Positions 39,139 through 54,400 of a DNA stretch of 64,000 nt are shown here, one piece after another (position 1 is the stretch's first letter; the number at the start of each line of letters is the position of its first letter). Under the pieces are notes generated by a model. That model was not told where the DNA came from, searched no databases, and was given only the letters and a program-made list of their open reading frames with translations. Both the position numbers and the translations under genes were made by a program. Source of the DNA: Ipomoea triloba (Eukaryota > Streptophyta > Magnoliopsida > Solanales > Convolvulaceae); NCBI RefSeq assembly GCF_003576645.1, contig NC_044924.1, positions 18,466,801-18,530,800 of the forward strand. The letters run 5' to 3'.

Positions 39139-42100
39139 ATCTTGTGTGGTTGATGTTTATCTTGATTTGCTTCTTTTTACGACAAGGCTAGGTAGTAAAG
39201 TTATGTTGAGAGATATCGGGCCTATACGAGTCCAAATCGGCCACATCCCCCCTCGCTTTGTCCAGGATGACGAGGCCCGGGAGAAGTGGTACATCAAGTG
39301 TTTGTTAAAATGCCCCATCCGACTGAGGAGCCGGGAGTCCGAAGTGTGACGCCAATCGGTGATGGTGCCGAGGGCTCCCTTGATAGAAACCTAGTTGCAT
39401 TGCCTAGAACACCCTATAGTAGTATCAAACATGACACCTAGATAGGACATCCATCTCCTTTCTTTCTTTAATTGATTACTTTTGTTTTACTTTTGTCAAA
39501 CCTCTTCACCATGATTTCTTTTGCTTTGAGTGAATCTTGTAACTCTTGTCTCTTAACATCATAAAACTCACACGCTTGATTCGGTTCTAATTTGCCATCC
39601 TTGAGAACACGACACTCGGCGAACTACTTCTCCGTTTTATTAAAACCAAAACGTCAAAACTACAAAATCACTAATATACATAACTCTCAAGGAGATCAAA
39701 AGACTCCCACTACAAGGCAATGATTGGCAAATCTTCTCCGTTCATATATCTTGTGTGGTTGATGTTTATCTTGATTTGCTTCTTTTTACGACAAGGCTAG
39801 GTAGTAAAGTTATGTTGCGAGATATCGGGCCTATACGAGTCCTAATCGGCCACCTCCCCTCGCTTTGTCCAGGATGACGAGGCCCGGGAGAAGTGGTACA
39901 TCAAGTGTTTGTTAAAATGCCCCATCCGACTGAGGAGCTGGGAGTCCGAAGTGTGACGCCAATCGGTGATGGTGCCGAGGGCTCCCTTGATAGAAACCTA
40001 GTTGCATTGCCTAGAACACCCTATAGTAGTATCAAACATGACACCTAGATAGGACATCCATCTCCTTTCTTTCTTTAATTGATTACTTTTGTTTTACTTT
40101 TGTCAAACCTCTTCACCATGATTTCTTTTGCTTTGAGTGAATCTTGTAACTCTTGTCGCTTAACATCATAAAACTCACACGCTTGATTCGGTTCTAATTT
40201 GCCATCCTTGAGAACACGACACTCGGCGAACTACTTCTCCGTTTTATAAAAACCAAAACGTCAAAACTACAAAATCACTAATATACATAACTCTCAAGGA
40301 GATCAAAAGACTCCCACTACAAGGCAATGATTGGCAAATCTTCTCCGTTCATATATCTTGTGTGGTTGATGTTTATCTTGATTTGCTTCTTTTTACGACA
40401 AGGCTAGGTAGTAAAGTTATGTTGCGAGATATCGGGCCTATACGAGTCCTAATCGGCCACATCCTCTCGCTTTGTCCGGGATGACGAGGCCCGGGAGAAG
40501 TTGTAGATCAAGTGTTTGTTAAAATTCCCATCCGACTGAGGAGCCGGGAGTCCGAAGTGTGAACGCCAATCGGTGATGGTGCCGAGGGCTCCCTTGATAG
40601 AAACCTAGTTGCATTGCCTAGAACACCCTATAGTAGTATCAAACATGACACCTAGATAGGACATCCATCTCCTTTCTTTCTTTAATTGATTACTTTTGTT
40701 TTACTTTTGTCAAACCTCTTCACCATGATTCCTTTTGCTTTGAGTGAATCTTGTAACTCTTGTCTCTTAACATCATAAAACTCACACGCTTGAATCGGTT
40801 CTAATTTGCCATCCTATAGAACACGACACTTGGCGAACTATTTCTCCGTTTTATAAAACCAAAACGTCAAAACTACAAAATCACTAATATACATAACTCT
40901 CAAGGAGATCAAAAGACTCCCACTACAAGGCAATGATTGGCAAATCTTCTCCGTTCATATATCTTGTGTGGTTGATGTTTATCTTGATTTTCTTCTATTT
41001 ACGACAAGGCTAGGTAGTAAAGTTATGTTGCGAGATATCGGGCCTATACGAGTCCTAATCGGCCACATCCCCTCGCTTTGTCCGGGATGACGAGGCCCGG
41101 GAGAAGTTGTAGATCAAGTGTTTGTTAAAATTCCCATCCGACTGAGGAGCCGGGAGTCCGAAGTGTGACGCCAATCGGTGATGGTGCCGAGGGCTCCCTT
41201 GATAGAAACCTAGTTGCATTGCCTAGAACACCCTATTGTAGTATGAAACATGACACCTAGATAGGACATCCATCTCCTTTCTTTCTTTAATTGATTACTT
41301 TTGTTTTACTTTTGTCAAACCTCTTCACCATGATTCCTTTTGCTTTGAGTGAATCTTGTAACTCTTGTCTCTTAACATCATAAAACTCACACGCTTGATT
41401 CGGTTCTAATTTGCCATCCTTGAGAACACGACACTCGGCGAACTACTTCTCCGTTTTATTAAAACCAAAACGTCAAAACTACAAAATCACTAATATACAT
41501 AACTCTCAAGGAGATCAAAAGACTCCCACTACAAGGCAATGATTGGCAAATCTTCTCCGTTCATATATCTTGTGTGGTTGATGTTTATCTTGATTTGCTT
41601 CTATTTACGACAAGGCTAGGTAGTAAAGTTATGTTGCGAGATATCGGGCCTATACGAGTCCTAATCGGCCACATCCCCTCGCTTTGTCCGGGATGACGAG
41701 GCCCGGGAGAAGTGGTAGATCAAGTGTTTGTTAAAATTCCCCATCCGACTGAGGAGCCGGGAGTCCGAAGTGTGACGCCAATCGGTGATGGTGCCGAGGG
41801 CTCCCTTGATAGAAACCTAGTTGCATTGCCTAGAACACCCTATAGTAGTATCAAACATGACACCTAGATAGGACATCCATCTCCTTTCTTTCTTTAATTG
41901 ATTACTTTTGTTTTACTTTTGTCAAACCTCTTCACCATGATTTCTTTTGCTTTGAGTGAATCTTGTAACTCTTGTCTCTTAACATCATAAAACTCACACG
42001 CTTGATTCGGTTCTAATTTGCCATCCTTGAGAACACGACACTCGGCGAACTACTTCTCCGTTTTATTAAAACCAAAACGTCAAAACTACAAAATCATTAA

Positions 42101-42477
42101 TATACATAACTCTCAAGGAGATCAAAATACTCCCACTACAAGGCAATGATTGGCAAATCTTCTCCGTTCATATATCTTGTGTGGTTGATGTTTATCTTGA
42201 TTTGCTTCTATTTACGACAAGGCTAGGTAGTAAAGTTATGTTGCGAGATATCGGGCCTATACGAGTCCTAATCGGCCACATCCCCCCTCGCTTTGTCCAG
42301 GATGACGAGACCGGGAGAAGTGGTAGATCAAGTGTTTGTTAAAATGCCCCATTCGACTGAGGAGCCGGGAGTCCGAAGTGTGATGCCAATCGGTGATGGT
42401 GCCGAGGGCTCCCTTGATAGAAACCTAGTTGCATTGCCTAGAACACCCTATAGTAGTATCAAACATGACACCTAGAT
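39139..42477. repeat. 607-bp satellite array, mixed block
   Basis: About five and a half monomers joining the 606-bp sub-array to the uniform block. They mix central-type spellings with variants such as aaaattcccatccg, catcctatagaacacgacacttgg, an extra base in gtgtgaacgcc (near 40560) and gacgagaccggg (about 42304). There are no other features. Confidence 0.93.
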
Positions 42478-45400
42478 AGGACATCCATCTCCTTTCTTTC
42501 TTTAATTGATTACTTTTGTTTTACTTTTGTCAAACCTCTTCACCATGATTTCTTTTGCTTTGAGTGAATCTTGTAACTCTTGTCTCTTAACATCATAAAA
42601 CTCACACGCTTGATTCGGTTCTAATTTGCCATCCTTGAGAACACGACACTCGGCGAACTACTTCTCCGTTTTATTAAAACCAAAACGTCAAAACTACAAA
42701 ATCACTAATATACATAACTCTCAAGGAGATCAAAAGACTCCCACTACAAGGCAATGATTGGCAAATCTTCTCCGTTCATATATCTTGTGTGGTTGATGTT
42801 TATCTTGATTTGCTTCTATTTACGACAAGGCTAGGTAGTAAAGTTATGTTGCGAGATATCGGGCCTATACGAGTCCTAATCGGCCACCTCCCCTCGCTTT
42901 GTCCAGGATGACGAGGCCCGGGAGAAGTGGTAGATCAAGTGTTTGTTAAAATGCCCCATCCGACTGAGGAGCCGGGAGTCCGAAGTGTGACGCCAATCGG
43001 TGATGGTGCCGAGGGCTCCCTTGATAGAAACCTAGTTGCATTGCCTAGAACACCCTATAGTAGTATCAAACATGACACCTAGATAGGACATCCATCTCCT
43101 TTCTTTCTTTAATTGATTACTTTTGTTTTACTTTTGTCAAACCTCTTCACCATGATTTCTTTTGCTTTGAGTGAATCTTGTAACTCTTGTCTCTTAACAT
43201 CATAAAACTCACACGCTTGATTCGGTTCTAATTTGCCATCCTTGAGAACACGACACTCGGCGAACTACTTCTCCGTTTTATTAAAACCAAAACGTCAAAA
43301 CTACAAAATCACTAATATACATAACTCTCAAGGAGATCAAAAGACTCCCACTACAAGGCAATGATTGGCAAATCTTCTCCGTTCATATATCTTGTGTGGT
43401 TGATGTTTATCTTGATTTGCTTCTTTTTACGACAAGGCTAGGTAGTAAAGTTATGTTGCGAGATATCGGGCCTATACGAGTCCTAATCGGCCACCTCCCC
43501 TCGCTTTGTCCAGGATGACGAGGCCCGGGAGAAGTGGTAGATCAAGTGTTTGTTAAAATGCCCCATCCGACTGAGGAGCCGGGAGTCCGAAGTGTGACGC
43601 CAATCGGTGATGGTGCCGAGGGCTCCCTTGATAGAAACCTAGTTGCATTGCCTAGAACACCCTATAGTAGTATCAAACATGACACCTAGATAGGACATCC
43701 ATCTCCTTTCTTTCTTTAATTGATTACTTTTGTTTTACTTTTGTCAAACCTCTTCACCATGATTTCTTTTGCTTTGAGTGAATCTTGTAACTCTTGTCTC
43801 TTAACATCATAAAACTCACACGCTTGATTCGGTTCTAATTTGCCATCCTTGAGAACACGACACTCGGCGAACTACTTCTCCGTTTTATTAAAACCAAAAC
43901 GTCAAAACTACAAAATCACTAATATACATAACTCTCAAGGAGATCAAAAGACTCCCACTACAAGGCAATGATTGGCAAATCTTCTCCGTTCATATATCTT
44001 GTGTGGTTGATGTTTATCTTGATTTGCTTCTTTTTACGACAAGGCTAGGTAGTAAAGTTATGTTGCGAGATATCGGGCCTATACGAGTCCTAATCGGCCA
44101 CCTCCCCTCGCTTTGTCCAGGATGACGAGGCCCGGGAGAAGTGGTAGATCAAGTGTTTGTTAAAATGCCCCATCCGACTGAGGAGCCGGGAGTCCGAAGT
44201 GTGACGCCAATCGGTGATGGTGCCGAGGGCTCCCTTGATAGAAACCTAGTTGCATTGCCTAGAACACCCTATAGTAGTATCAAACATGACACCTAGATAG
44301 GACATCCATCTCCTTTCTTTCTTTAATTGATTACTTTTGTTTTACTTTTGTCAAACCTCTTCACCATGATTTCTTTTGCTTTGAGTGAATCTTGTAACTC
44401 TTGTCTCTTAACATCATAAAACTCACACGCTTGATTCGGTTCTAATTTGCCATCCTTGAGAACACGACACTCGGCGAACTACTTCTCCGTTTTATTAAAA
44501 CCAAAACGTCAAAACTACAAAATCACTAATATACATAACTCTCAAGGAGATCAAAAGACTCCCACTACAAGGCAATGATTGGCAAATCTTCTCCGTTCAT
44601 ATATCTTGTGTGGTTGATGTTTATCTTGATTTGCTTCTATTTACGACAAGGCTAGGTAGTAAAGTTATGTTGCGAGATATCGGGCCTATACGAGTCCTAA
44701 TCGGCCACCTCCCCTCGCTTTGTCCAGGATGACGAGGCCCGGGAGAAGTGGTAGATCAAGTGTTTGTTAAAATGCCCCATCCGACTGAGGAGCCGGGAGT
44801 CCGAAGTGTGACGCCAATCGGTGATGGTGCCGAGGGCTCCCTTGATAGAAACCTAGTTGCATTGCCTAGAACACCCTATAGTAGTATCAAACATGACACC
44901 TAGATAGGACATCCATCTCCTTTCTTTCTTTAATTGATTACTTTTGTTTTACTTTTGTCAAACCTCTTCACCATGATTTCTTTTGCTTTGAGTGAATCTT
45001 GTAACTCTTGTCTCTTAACATCATAAAACTCACACGCTTGATTCGGTTCTAATTTGCCATCCTTGAGAACACGACACTCGGCGAACTACTTCTCCGTTTT
45101 ATTAAAACCAAAACGTCAAAACTACAAAATCACTAATATACATAACTCTCAAGGAGATCAAAAGACTCCCACTACAAGGCAATGATTGGCAAATCTTCTC
45201 CGTTCATATATCTTGTGTGGTTGATGTTTATCTTGATTTGCTTCTTTTTACGACAAGGCTAGGTAGTAAAGTTATGTTGCGAGATATCGGGCCTATACGA
45301 GTCCTAATCGGCCACCTCCCCTCGCTTTGTCCAGGATGACGAGGCCCGGGAGAAGTGGTAGATCAAGTGTTTGTTAAAATGCCCCATCCGACTGAGGAGC

Positions 45401-48400
45401 CGGGAGTCCGAAGTGTGACGCCAATCGGTGATGGTGCCGAGGGCTCCCTTGATAGAAACCTAGTTGCATTGCCTAGAACACCCTATAGTAGTATCAAACA
45501 TGACACCTAGATAGGACATCCATCTCCTTTCTTTCTTTAATTGATTACTTTTGTTTTACTTTTGTCAAACCTCTTCACCATGATTTCTTTTGCTTTGAGT
45601 GAATCTTGTAACTCTTGTCTCTTAACATCATAAAACTCACACGCTTGATTCGGTTCTAATTTGCCATCCTTGAGAACACGACACTCGGCGAACTACTTCT
45701 CCGTTTTATTAAAACCAAAACGTCAAAACTACAAAATCACTAATATACATAACTCTCAAGGAGATCAAAAGACTCCCACTACAAGGCAATGATTGGCAAA
45801 TCTTCTCCGTTCATATATCTTGTGTGGTTGATGTTTATCTTGATTTGCTTCTTTTTACGACAAGGCTAGGTAGTAAAGTTATGTTGCGAGATATCGGGCC
45901 TATACGAGTCCTAATCGGCCACCTCCCCTCGCTTTGTCCAGGATGACGAGGCCCGGGAGAAGTGGTAGATCAAGTGTTTGTTAAAATGCCCCATCCGACT
46001 GAGGAGCCGGGAGTCCGAAGTGTGACGCCAATCGGTGATGGTGCCGAGGGCTCCCTTGATAGAAACCTAGTTGCATTGCCTAGAACACCCTATAGTAGTA
46101 TCAAACATGACACCTAGATAGGACATCCATCTCCTTTCTTTCTTTAATTGATTACTTTTGTTTTACTTTTGTCAAACCTCTTCACCATGATTTCTTTTGC
46201 TTTGAGTGAATCTTGTAACTCTTGTCTCTTAACATCATAAAACTCACACGCTTGATTCGGTTCTAATTTGCCATCCTTGAGAACACGACACTCGGCGAAC
46301 TACTTCTCCGTTTTATTAAAACCAAAACGTCAAAACTACAAAATCACTAATATACATAACTCTCAAGGAGATCAAAAGACTCCCACTACAAGGCAATGAT
46401 TGGCAAATCTTCTCCGTTCATATATCTTGTGTGGTTGATGTTTATCTTGATTTGCTTCTATTTACGACAAGGCTAGGTAGTAAAGTTATGTTGCGAGATA
46501 TCGGGCCTATACGAGTCCTAATCGGCCACCTCCCCTCGCTTTGTCCAGGATGACGAGGCCCGGGAGAAGTGGTAGATCAAGTGTTTGTTAAAATGCCCCA
46601 TCCGACTGAGGAGCCGGGAGTCCGAAGTGTGACGCCAATCGGTGATGGTGCCGAGGGCTCCCTTGATAGAAACCTAGTTGCATTGCCTAGAACACCCTAT
46701 AGTAGTATCAAACATGACACCTAGATAGGACATCCATCTCCTTTCTTTCTTTAATTGATTACTTTTGTTTTACTTTTGTCAAACCTCTTCACCATGATTT
46801 CTTTTGCTTTGAGTGAATCTTGTAACTCTTGTCTCTTAACATCATAAAACTCACACGCTTGATTCGGTTCTAATTTGCCATCCTTGAGAACACGACACTC
46901 GGCGAACTACTTCTCCGTTTTATTAAAACCAAAACGTCAAAACTACAAAATCACTAATATACATAACTCTCAAGGAGATCAAAAGACTCCCACTACAAGG
47001 CAATGATTGGCAAATCTTCTCCGTTCATATATCTTGTGTGGTTGATGTTTATCTTGATTTGCTTCTATTTACGACAAGGCTAGGTAGTAAAGTTATGTTG
47101 CGAGATATCGGGCCTATACGAGTCCTAATCGGCCACCTCCCCTCGCTTTGTCCAGGATGACGAGGCCCGGGAGAAGTGGTAGATCAAGTGTTTGTTAAAA
47201 TGCCCCATCCGACTGAGGAGCCGGGAGTCCGAAGTGTGACGCCAATCGGTGATGGTGCCGAGGGCTCCCTTGATAGAAACCTAGTTGCATTGCCTAGAAC
47301 ACCCTATAGTAGTATCAAACATGACACCTAGATAGGACATCCATCTCCTTTCTTTCTTTAATTGATTACTTTTGTTTTACTTTTGTCAAACCTCTTCACC
47401 ATGATTTCTTTTGCTTTGAGTGAATCTTGTAACTCTTGTCTCTTAACATCATAAAACTCACACGCTTGATTCGGTTCTAATTTGCCATCCTTGAGAACAC
47501 GACACTCGGCGAACTACTTCTCCGTTTTATTAAAACCAAAACGTCAAAACTACAAAATCACTAATATACATAACTCTCAAGGAGATCAAAAGACTCCCAC
47601 TACAAGGCAATGATTGGCAAATCTTCTCCGTTCATATATCTTGTGTGGTTGATGTTTATCTTGATTTGCTTCTATTTACGACAAGGCTAGGTAGTAAAGT
47701 TATGTTGCGAGATATCGGGCCTATACGAGTCCTAATCGGCCACCTCCCCTCGCTTTGTCCAGGATGACGAGGCCCGGGAGAAGTGGTAGATCAAGTGTTT
47801 GTTAAAATGCCCCATCCGACTGAGGAGCCGGGAGTCCGAAGTGTGACGCCAATCGGTGATGGTGCCGAGGGCTCCCTTGATAGAAACCTAGTTGCATTGC
47901 CTAGAACACCCTATAGTAGTATCAAACATGACACCTAGATAGGACATCCATCTCCTTTCTTTCTTTAATTGATTACTTTTGTTTTACTTTTGTCAAACCT
48001 CTTCACCATGATTTCTTTTGCTTTGAGTGAATCTTGTAACTCTTGTCTCTTAACATCATAAAACTCACACGCTTGATTCGGTTCTAATTTGCCATCCTTG
48101 AGAACACGACACTCGGCGAACTACTTCTCCGTTTTATTAAAACCAAAACGTCAAAACTACAAAATCACTAATATACATAACTCTCAAGGAGATCAAAAGA
48201 CTCCCACTACAAGGCAATGATTGGCAAATCTTCTCCGTTCATATATCTTGTGTGGTTGATGTTTATCTTGATTTGCTTCTATTTACGACAAGGCTAGGTA
48301 GTAAAGTTATGTTGCGAGATATCGGGCCTATACGAGTCCTAATCGGCCACCTCCCCTCGCTTTGTCCAGGATGACGAGGCCCGGGAGAAGTGGTAGATCA

Positions 48401-51400
48401 AGTGTTTGTTAAAATGCCCCATCCGACTGAGGAGCCGGGAGTCCGAAGTGTGACGCCAATCGGTGATGGTGCCGAGGGCTCCCTTGATAGAAACCTAGTT
48501 GCATTGCCTAGAACACCCTATAGTAGTATCAAACATGACACCTAGATAGGACATCCATCTCCTTTCTTTCTTTAATTGATTACTTTTGTTTTACTTTTGT
48601 CAAACCTCTTCACCATGATTTCTTTTGCTTTGAGTGAATCTTGTAACTCTTGTCTCTTAACATCATAAAACTCACACGCTTGATTCGGTTCTAATTTGCC
48701 ATCCTTGAGAACACGACACTCGGCGAACTACTTCTCCGTTTTATTAAAACCAAAACGTCAAAACTACAAAATCACTAATATACATAACTCTCAAGGAGAT
48801 CAAAAGACTCCCACTACAAGGCAATGATTGGCAAATCTTCTCCGTTCATATATCTTGTGTGGTTGATGTTTATCTTGATTTGCTTCTATTTACGACAAGG
48901 CTAGGTAGTAAAGTTATGTTGCGAGATATCGGGCCTATACGAGTCCTAATCGGCCACCTCCCCTCGCTTTGTCCAGGATGACGAGGCCCGGGAGAAGTGG
49001 TAGATCAAGTGTTTGTTAAAATGCCCCATCCGACTGAGGAGCCGGGAGTCCGAAGTGTGACGCCAATCGGTGATGGTGCCGAGGGCTCCCTTGATAGAAA
49101 CCTAGTTGCATTGCCTAGAACACCCTATAGTAGTATCAAACATGACACCTAGATAGGACATCCATCTCCTTTCTTTCTTTAATTGATTACTTTTGTTTTA
49201 CTTTTGTCAAACCTCTTCACCATGATTTCTTTTGCTTTGAGTGAATCTTGTAACTCTTGTCTCTTAACATCATAAAACTCACACGCTTGATTCGGTTCTA
49301 ATTTGCCATCCTTGAGAACACGACACTCGGCGAACTACTTCTCCGTTTTATTAAAACCAAAACGTCAAAACTACAAAATCACTAATATACATAACTCTCA
49401 AGGAGATCAAAAGACTCCCACTACAAGGCAATGATTGGCAAATCTTCTCCGTTCATATATCTTGTGTGGTTGATGTTTATCTTGATTTGCTTCTATTTAC
49501 GACAAGGCTAGGTAGTAAAGTTATGTTGCGAGATATCGGGCCTATACGAGTCCTAATCGGCCACCTCCCCTCGCTTTGTCCAGGATGACGAGGCCCGGGA
49601 GAAGTGGTAGATCAAGTGTTTGTTAAAATGCCCCATCCGACTGAGGAGCCGGGAGTCCGAAGTGTGACGCCAATCGGTGATGGTGCCGAGGGCTCCCTTG
49701 ATAGAAACCTAGTTGCATTGCCTAGAACACCCTATAGTAGTATCAAACATGACACCTAGATAGGACATCCATCTCCTTTCTTTCTTTAATTGATTACTTT
49801 TGTTTTACTTTTGTCAAACCTCTTCACCATGATTTCTTTTGCTTTGAGTGAATCTTGTAACTCTTGTCTCTTAACATCATAAAACTCACACGCTTGATTC
49901 GGTTCTAATTTGCCATCCTTGAGAACACGACACTCGGCGAACTACTTCTCCGTTTTATTAAAACCAAAACGTCAAAACTACAAAATCACTAATATACATA
50001 ACTCTCAAGGAGATCAAAAGACTCCCACTACAAGGCAATGATTGGCAAATCTTCTCCGTTCATATATCTTGTGTGGTTGATGTTTATCTTGATTTGCTTC
50101 TTTTTACGACAAGGCTAGGTAGTAAAGTTATGTTGCGAGATATCGGGCCTATACGAGTCCTAATCGGCCACCTCCCCTCGCTTTGTCCAGGATGACGAGG
50201 CCCGGGAGAAGTGGTAGATCAAGTGTTTGTTAAAATGCCCCATCCGACTGAGGAGCCGGGAGTCCGAAGTGTGACGCCAATCGGTGATGGTGCCGAGGGC
50301 TCCCTTGATAGAAACCTAGTTGCATTGCCTAGAACACCCTATAGTAGTATCAAACATGACACCTAGATAGGACATCCATCTCCTTTCTTTCTTTAATTGA
50401 TTACTTTTGTTTTACTTTTGTCAAACCTCTTCACCATGATTTCTTTTGCTTTGAGTGAATCTTGTAACTCTTGTCTCTTAACATCATAAAACTCACACGC
50501 TTGATTCGGTTCTAATTTGCCATCCTTGAGAACACGACACTCGGCGAACTACTTCTCCGTTTTATTAAAACCAAAACGTCAAAACTACAAAATCACTAAT
50601 ATACATAACTCTCAAGGAGATCAAAAGACTCCCACTACAAGGCAATGATTGGCAAATCTTCTCCGTTCATATATCTTGTGTGGTTGATGTTTATCTTGAT
50701 TTGCTTCTATTTACGACAAGGCTAGGTAGTAAAGTTATGTTGCGAGATATCGGGCCTATACGAGTCCTAATCGGCCACCTCCCCTCGCTTTGTCCAGGAT
50801 GACGAGGCCCGGGAGAAGTGGTAGATCAAGTGTTTGTTAAAATGCCCCATCCGACTGAGGAGCCGGGAGTCCGAAGTGTGACGCCAATCGGTGATGGTGC
50901 CGAGGGCTCCCTTGATAGAAACCTAGTTGCATTGCCTAGAACACCCTATAGTAGTATCAAACATGACACCTAGATAGGACATCCATCTCCTTTCTTTCTT
51001 TAATTGATTACTTTTGTTTTACTTTTGTCAAACCTCTTCACCATGATTTCTTTTGCTTTGAGTGAATCTTGTAACTCTTGTCTCTTAACATCATAAAACT
51101 CACACGCTTGATTCGGTTCTAATTTGCCATCCTTGAGAACACGACACTCGGCGAACTACTTCTCCGTTTTATTAAAACCAAAACGTCAAAACTACAAAAT
51201 CACTAATATACATAACTCTCAAGGAGATCAAAAGACTCCCACTACAAGGCAATGATTGGCAAATCTTCTCCGTTCATATATCTTGTGTGGTTGATGTTTA
51301 TCTTGATTTGCTTCTATTTACGACAAGGCTAGGTAGTAAAGTTATGTTGCGAGATATCGGGCCTATACGAGTCCTAATCGGCCACCTCCCCTCGCTTTGT

Positions 51401-54400
51401 CCAGGATGACGAGGCCCGGGAGAAGTGGTAGATCAAGTGTTTGTTAAAATGCCCCATCCGACTGAGGAGCCGGGAGTCCGAAGTGTGACGCCAATCGGTG
51501 ATGGTGCCGAGGGCTCCCTTGATAGAAACCTAGTTGCATTGCCTAGAACACCCTATAGTAGTATCAAACATGACACCTAGATAGGACATCCATCTCCTTT
51601 CTTTCTTTAATTGATTACTTTTGTTTTACTTTTGTCAAACCTCTTCACCATGATTTCTTTTGCTTTGAGTGAATCTTGTAACTCTTGTCTCTTAACATCA
51701 TAAAACTCACACGCTTGATTCGGTTCTAATTTGCCATCCTTGAGAACACGACACTCGGCGAACTACTTCTCCGTTTTATTAAAACCAAAACGTCAAAACT
51801 ACAAAATCACTAATATACATAACTCTCAAGGAGATCAAAAGACTCCCACTACAAGGCAATGATTGGCAAATCTTCTCCGTTCATATATCTTGTGTGGTTG
51901 ATGTTTATCTTGATTTGCTTCTATTTACGACAAGGCTAGGTAGTAAAGTTATGTTGCGAGATATCGGGCCTATACGAGTCCTAATCGGCCACCTCCCCTC
52001 GCTTTGTCCAGGATGACGAGGCCCGGGAGAAGTGGTAGATCAAGTGTTTGTTAAAATGCCCCATCCGACTGAGGAGCCGGGAGTCCGAAGTGTGACGCCA
52101 ATCGGTGATGGTGCCGAGGGCTCCCTTGATAGAAACCTAGTTGCATTGCCTAGAACACCCTATAGTAGTATCAAACATGACACCTAGATAGGACATCCAT
52201 CTCCTTTCTTTCTTTAATTGATTACTTTTGTTTTACTTTTGTCAAACCTCTTCACCATGATTTCTTTTGCTTTGAGTGAATCTTGTAACTCTTGTCTCTT
52301 AACATCATAAAACTCACACGCTTGATTCGGTTCTAATTTGCCATCCTTGAGAACACGACACTCGGCGAACTACTTCTCCGTTTTATTAAAACCAAAACGT
52401 CAAAACTACAAAATCACTAATATACATAACTCTCAAGGAGATCAAAAGACTCCCACTACAAGGCAATGATTGGCAAATCTTCTCCGTTCATATATCTTGT
52501 GTGGTTGATGTTTATCTTGATTTGCTTCTATTTACGACAAGGCTAGGTAGTAAAGTTATGTTGCGAGATATCGGGCCTATACGAGTCCTAATCGGCCACC
52601 TCCCCTCGCTTTGTCCAGGATGACGAGGCCCGGGAGAAGTGGTAGATCAAGTGTTTGTTAAAATGCCCCATCCGACTGAGGAGCCGGGAGTCCGAAGTGT
52701 GACGCCAATCGGTGATGGTGCCGAGGGCTCCCTTGATAGAAACCTAGTTGCATTGCCTAGAACACCCTATAGTAGTATCAAACATGACACCTAGATAGGA
52801 CATCCATCTCCTTTCTTTCTTTAATTGATTACTTTTGTTTTACTTTTGTCAAACCTCTTCACCATGATTTCTTTTGCTTTGAGTGAATCTTGTAACTCTT
52901 GTCTCTTAACATCATAAAACTCACACGCTTGATTCGGTTCTAATTTGCCATCCTTGAGAACACGACACTCGGCGAACTACTTCTCCGTTTTATTAAAACC
53001 AAAACGTCAAAACTACAAAATCACTAATATACATAACTCTCAAGGAGATCAAAAGACTCCCACTACAAGGCAATGATTGGCAAATCTTCTCCGTTCATAT
53101 ATCTTGTGTGGTTGATGTTTATCTTGATTTGCTTCTATTTACGACAAGGCTAGGTAGTAAAGTTATGTTGCGAGATATCGGGCCTATACGAGTCCTAATC
53201 GGCCACCTCCCCTCGCTTTGTCCAGGATGACGAGGCCCGGGAGAAGTGGTAGATCAAGTGTTTGTTAAAATGCCCCATCCGACTGAGGAGCCGGGAGTCC
53301 GAAGTGTGACGCCAATCGGTGATGGTGCCGAGGGCTCCCTTGATAGAAACCTAGTTGCATTGCCTAGAACACCCTATAGTAGTATCAAACATGACACCTA
53401 GATAGGACATCCATCTCCTTTCTTTCTTTAATTGATTACTTTTGTTTTACTTTTGTCAAACCTCTTCACCATGATTTCTTTTGCTTTGAGTGAATCTTGT
53501 AACTCTTGTCTCTTAACATCATAAAACTCACACGCTTGATTCGGTTCTAATTTGCCATCCTTGAGAACACGACACTCGGCGAACTACTTCTCCGTTTTAT
53601 TAAAACCAAAACGTCAAAACTACAAAATCACTAATATACATAACTCTCAAGGAGATCAAAAGACTCCCACTACAAGGCAATGATTGGCAAATCTTCTCCG
53701 TTCATATATCTTGTGTGGTTGATGTTTATCTTGATTTGCTTCTATTTACGACAAGGCTAGGTAGTAAAGTTATGTTGCGAGATATCGGGCCTATACGAGT
53801 CCTAATCGGCCACCTCCCCTCGCTTTGTCCAGGATGACGAGGCCCGGGAGAAGTGGTAGATCAAGTGTTTGTTAAAATGCCCCATCCGACTGAGGAGCCG
53901 GGAGTCCGAAGTGTGACGCCAATCGGTGATGGTGCCGAGGGCTCCCTTGATAGAAACCTAGTTGCATTGCCTAGAACACCCTATAGTAGTATCAAACATG
54001 ACACCTAGATAGGACATCCATCTCCTTTCTTTCTTTAATTGATTACTTTTGTTTTACTTTTGTCAAACCTCTTCACCATGATTTCTTTTGCTTTGAGTGA
54101 ATCTTGTAACTCTTGTCTCTTAACATCATAAAACTCACACGCTTGATTCGGTTCTAATTTGCCATCCTTGAGAACACGACACTCGGCGAACTACTTCTCC
54201 GTTTTATTAAAACCAAAACGTCAAAACTACAAAATCACTAATATACATAACTCTCAAGGAGATCAAAAGACTCCCACTACAAGGCAATGATTGGCAAATC
54301 TTCTCCGTTCATATATCTTGTGTGGTTGATGTTTATCTTGATTTGCTTCTATTTACGACAAGGCTAGGTAGTAAAGTTATGTTGCGAGATATCGGGCCTA

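Noticed and set aside
43085..43691. rDNA intergenic spacer or RNA polymerase I promoter (minus strand ctatagggtg) and a CENP-B-like box
   Set aside because: No rRNA gene sequence is present, the promoter-like string lacks the TATATA(A/G)GGGG form of plant rDNA, and no string fits the CENP-B core TTCGnnnnAnnCGGG.
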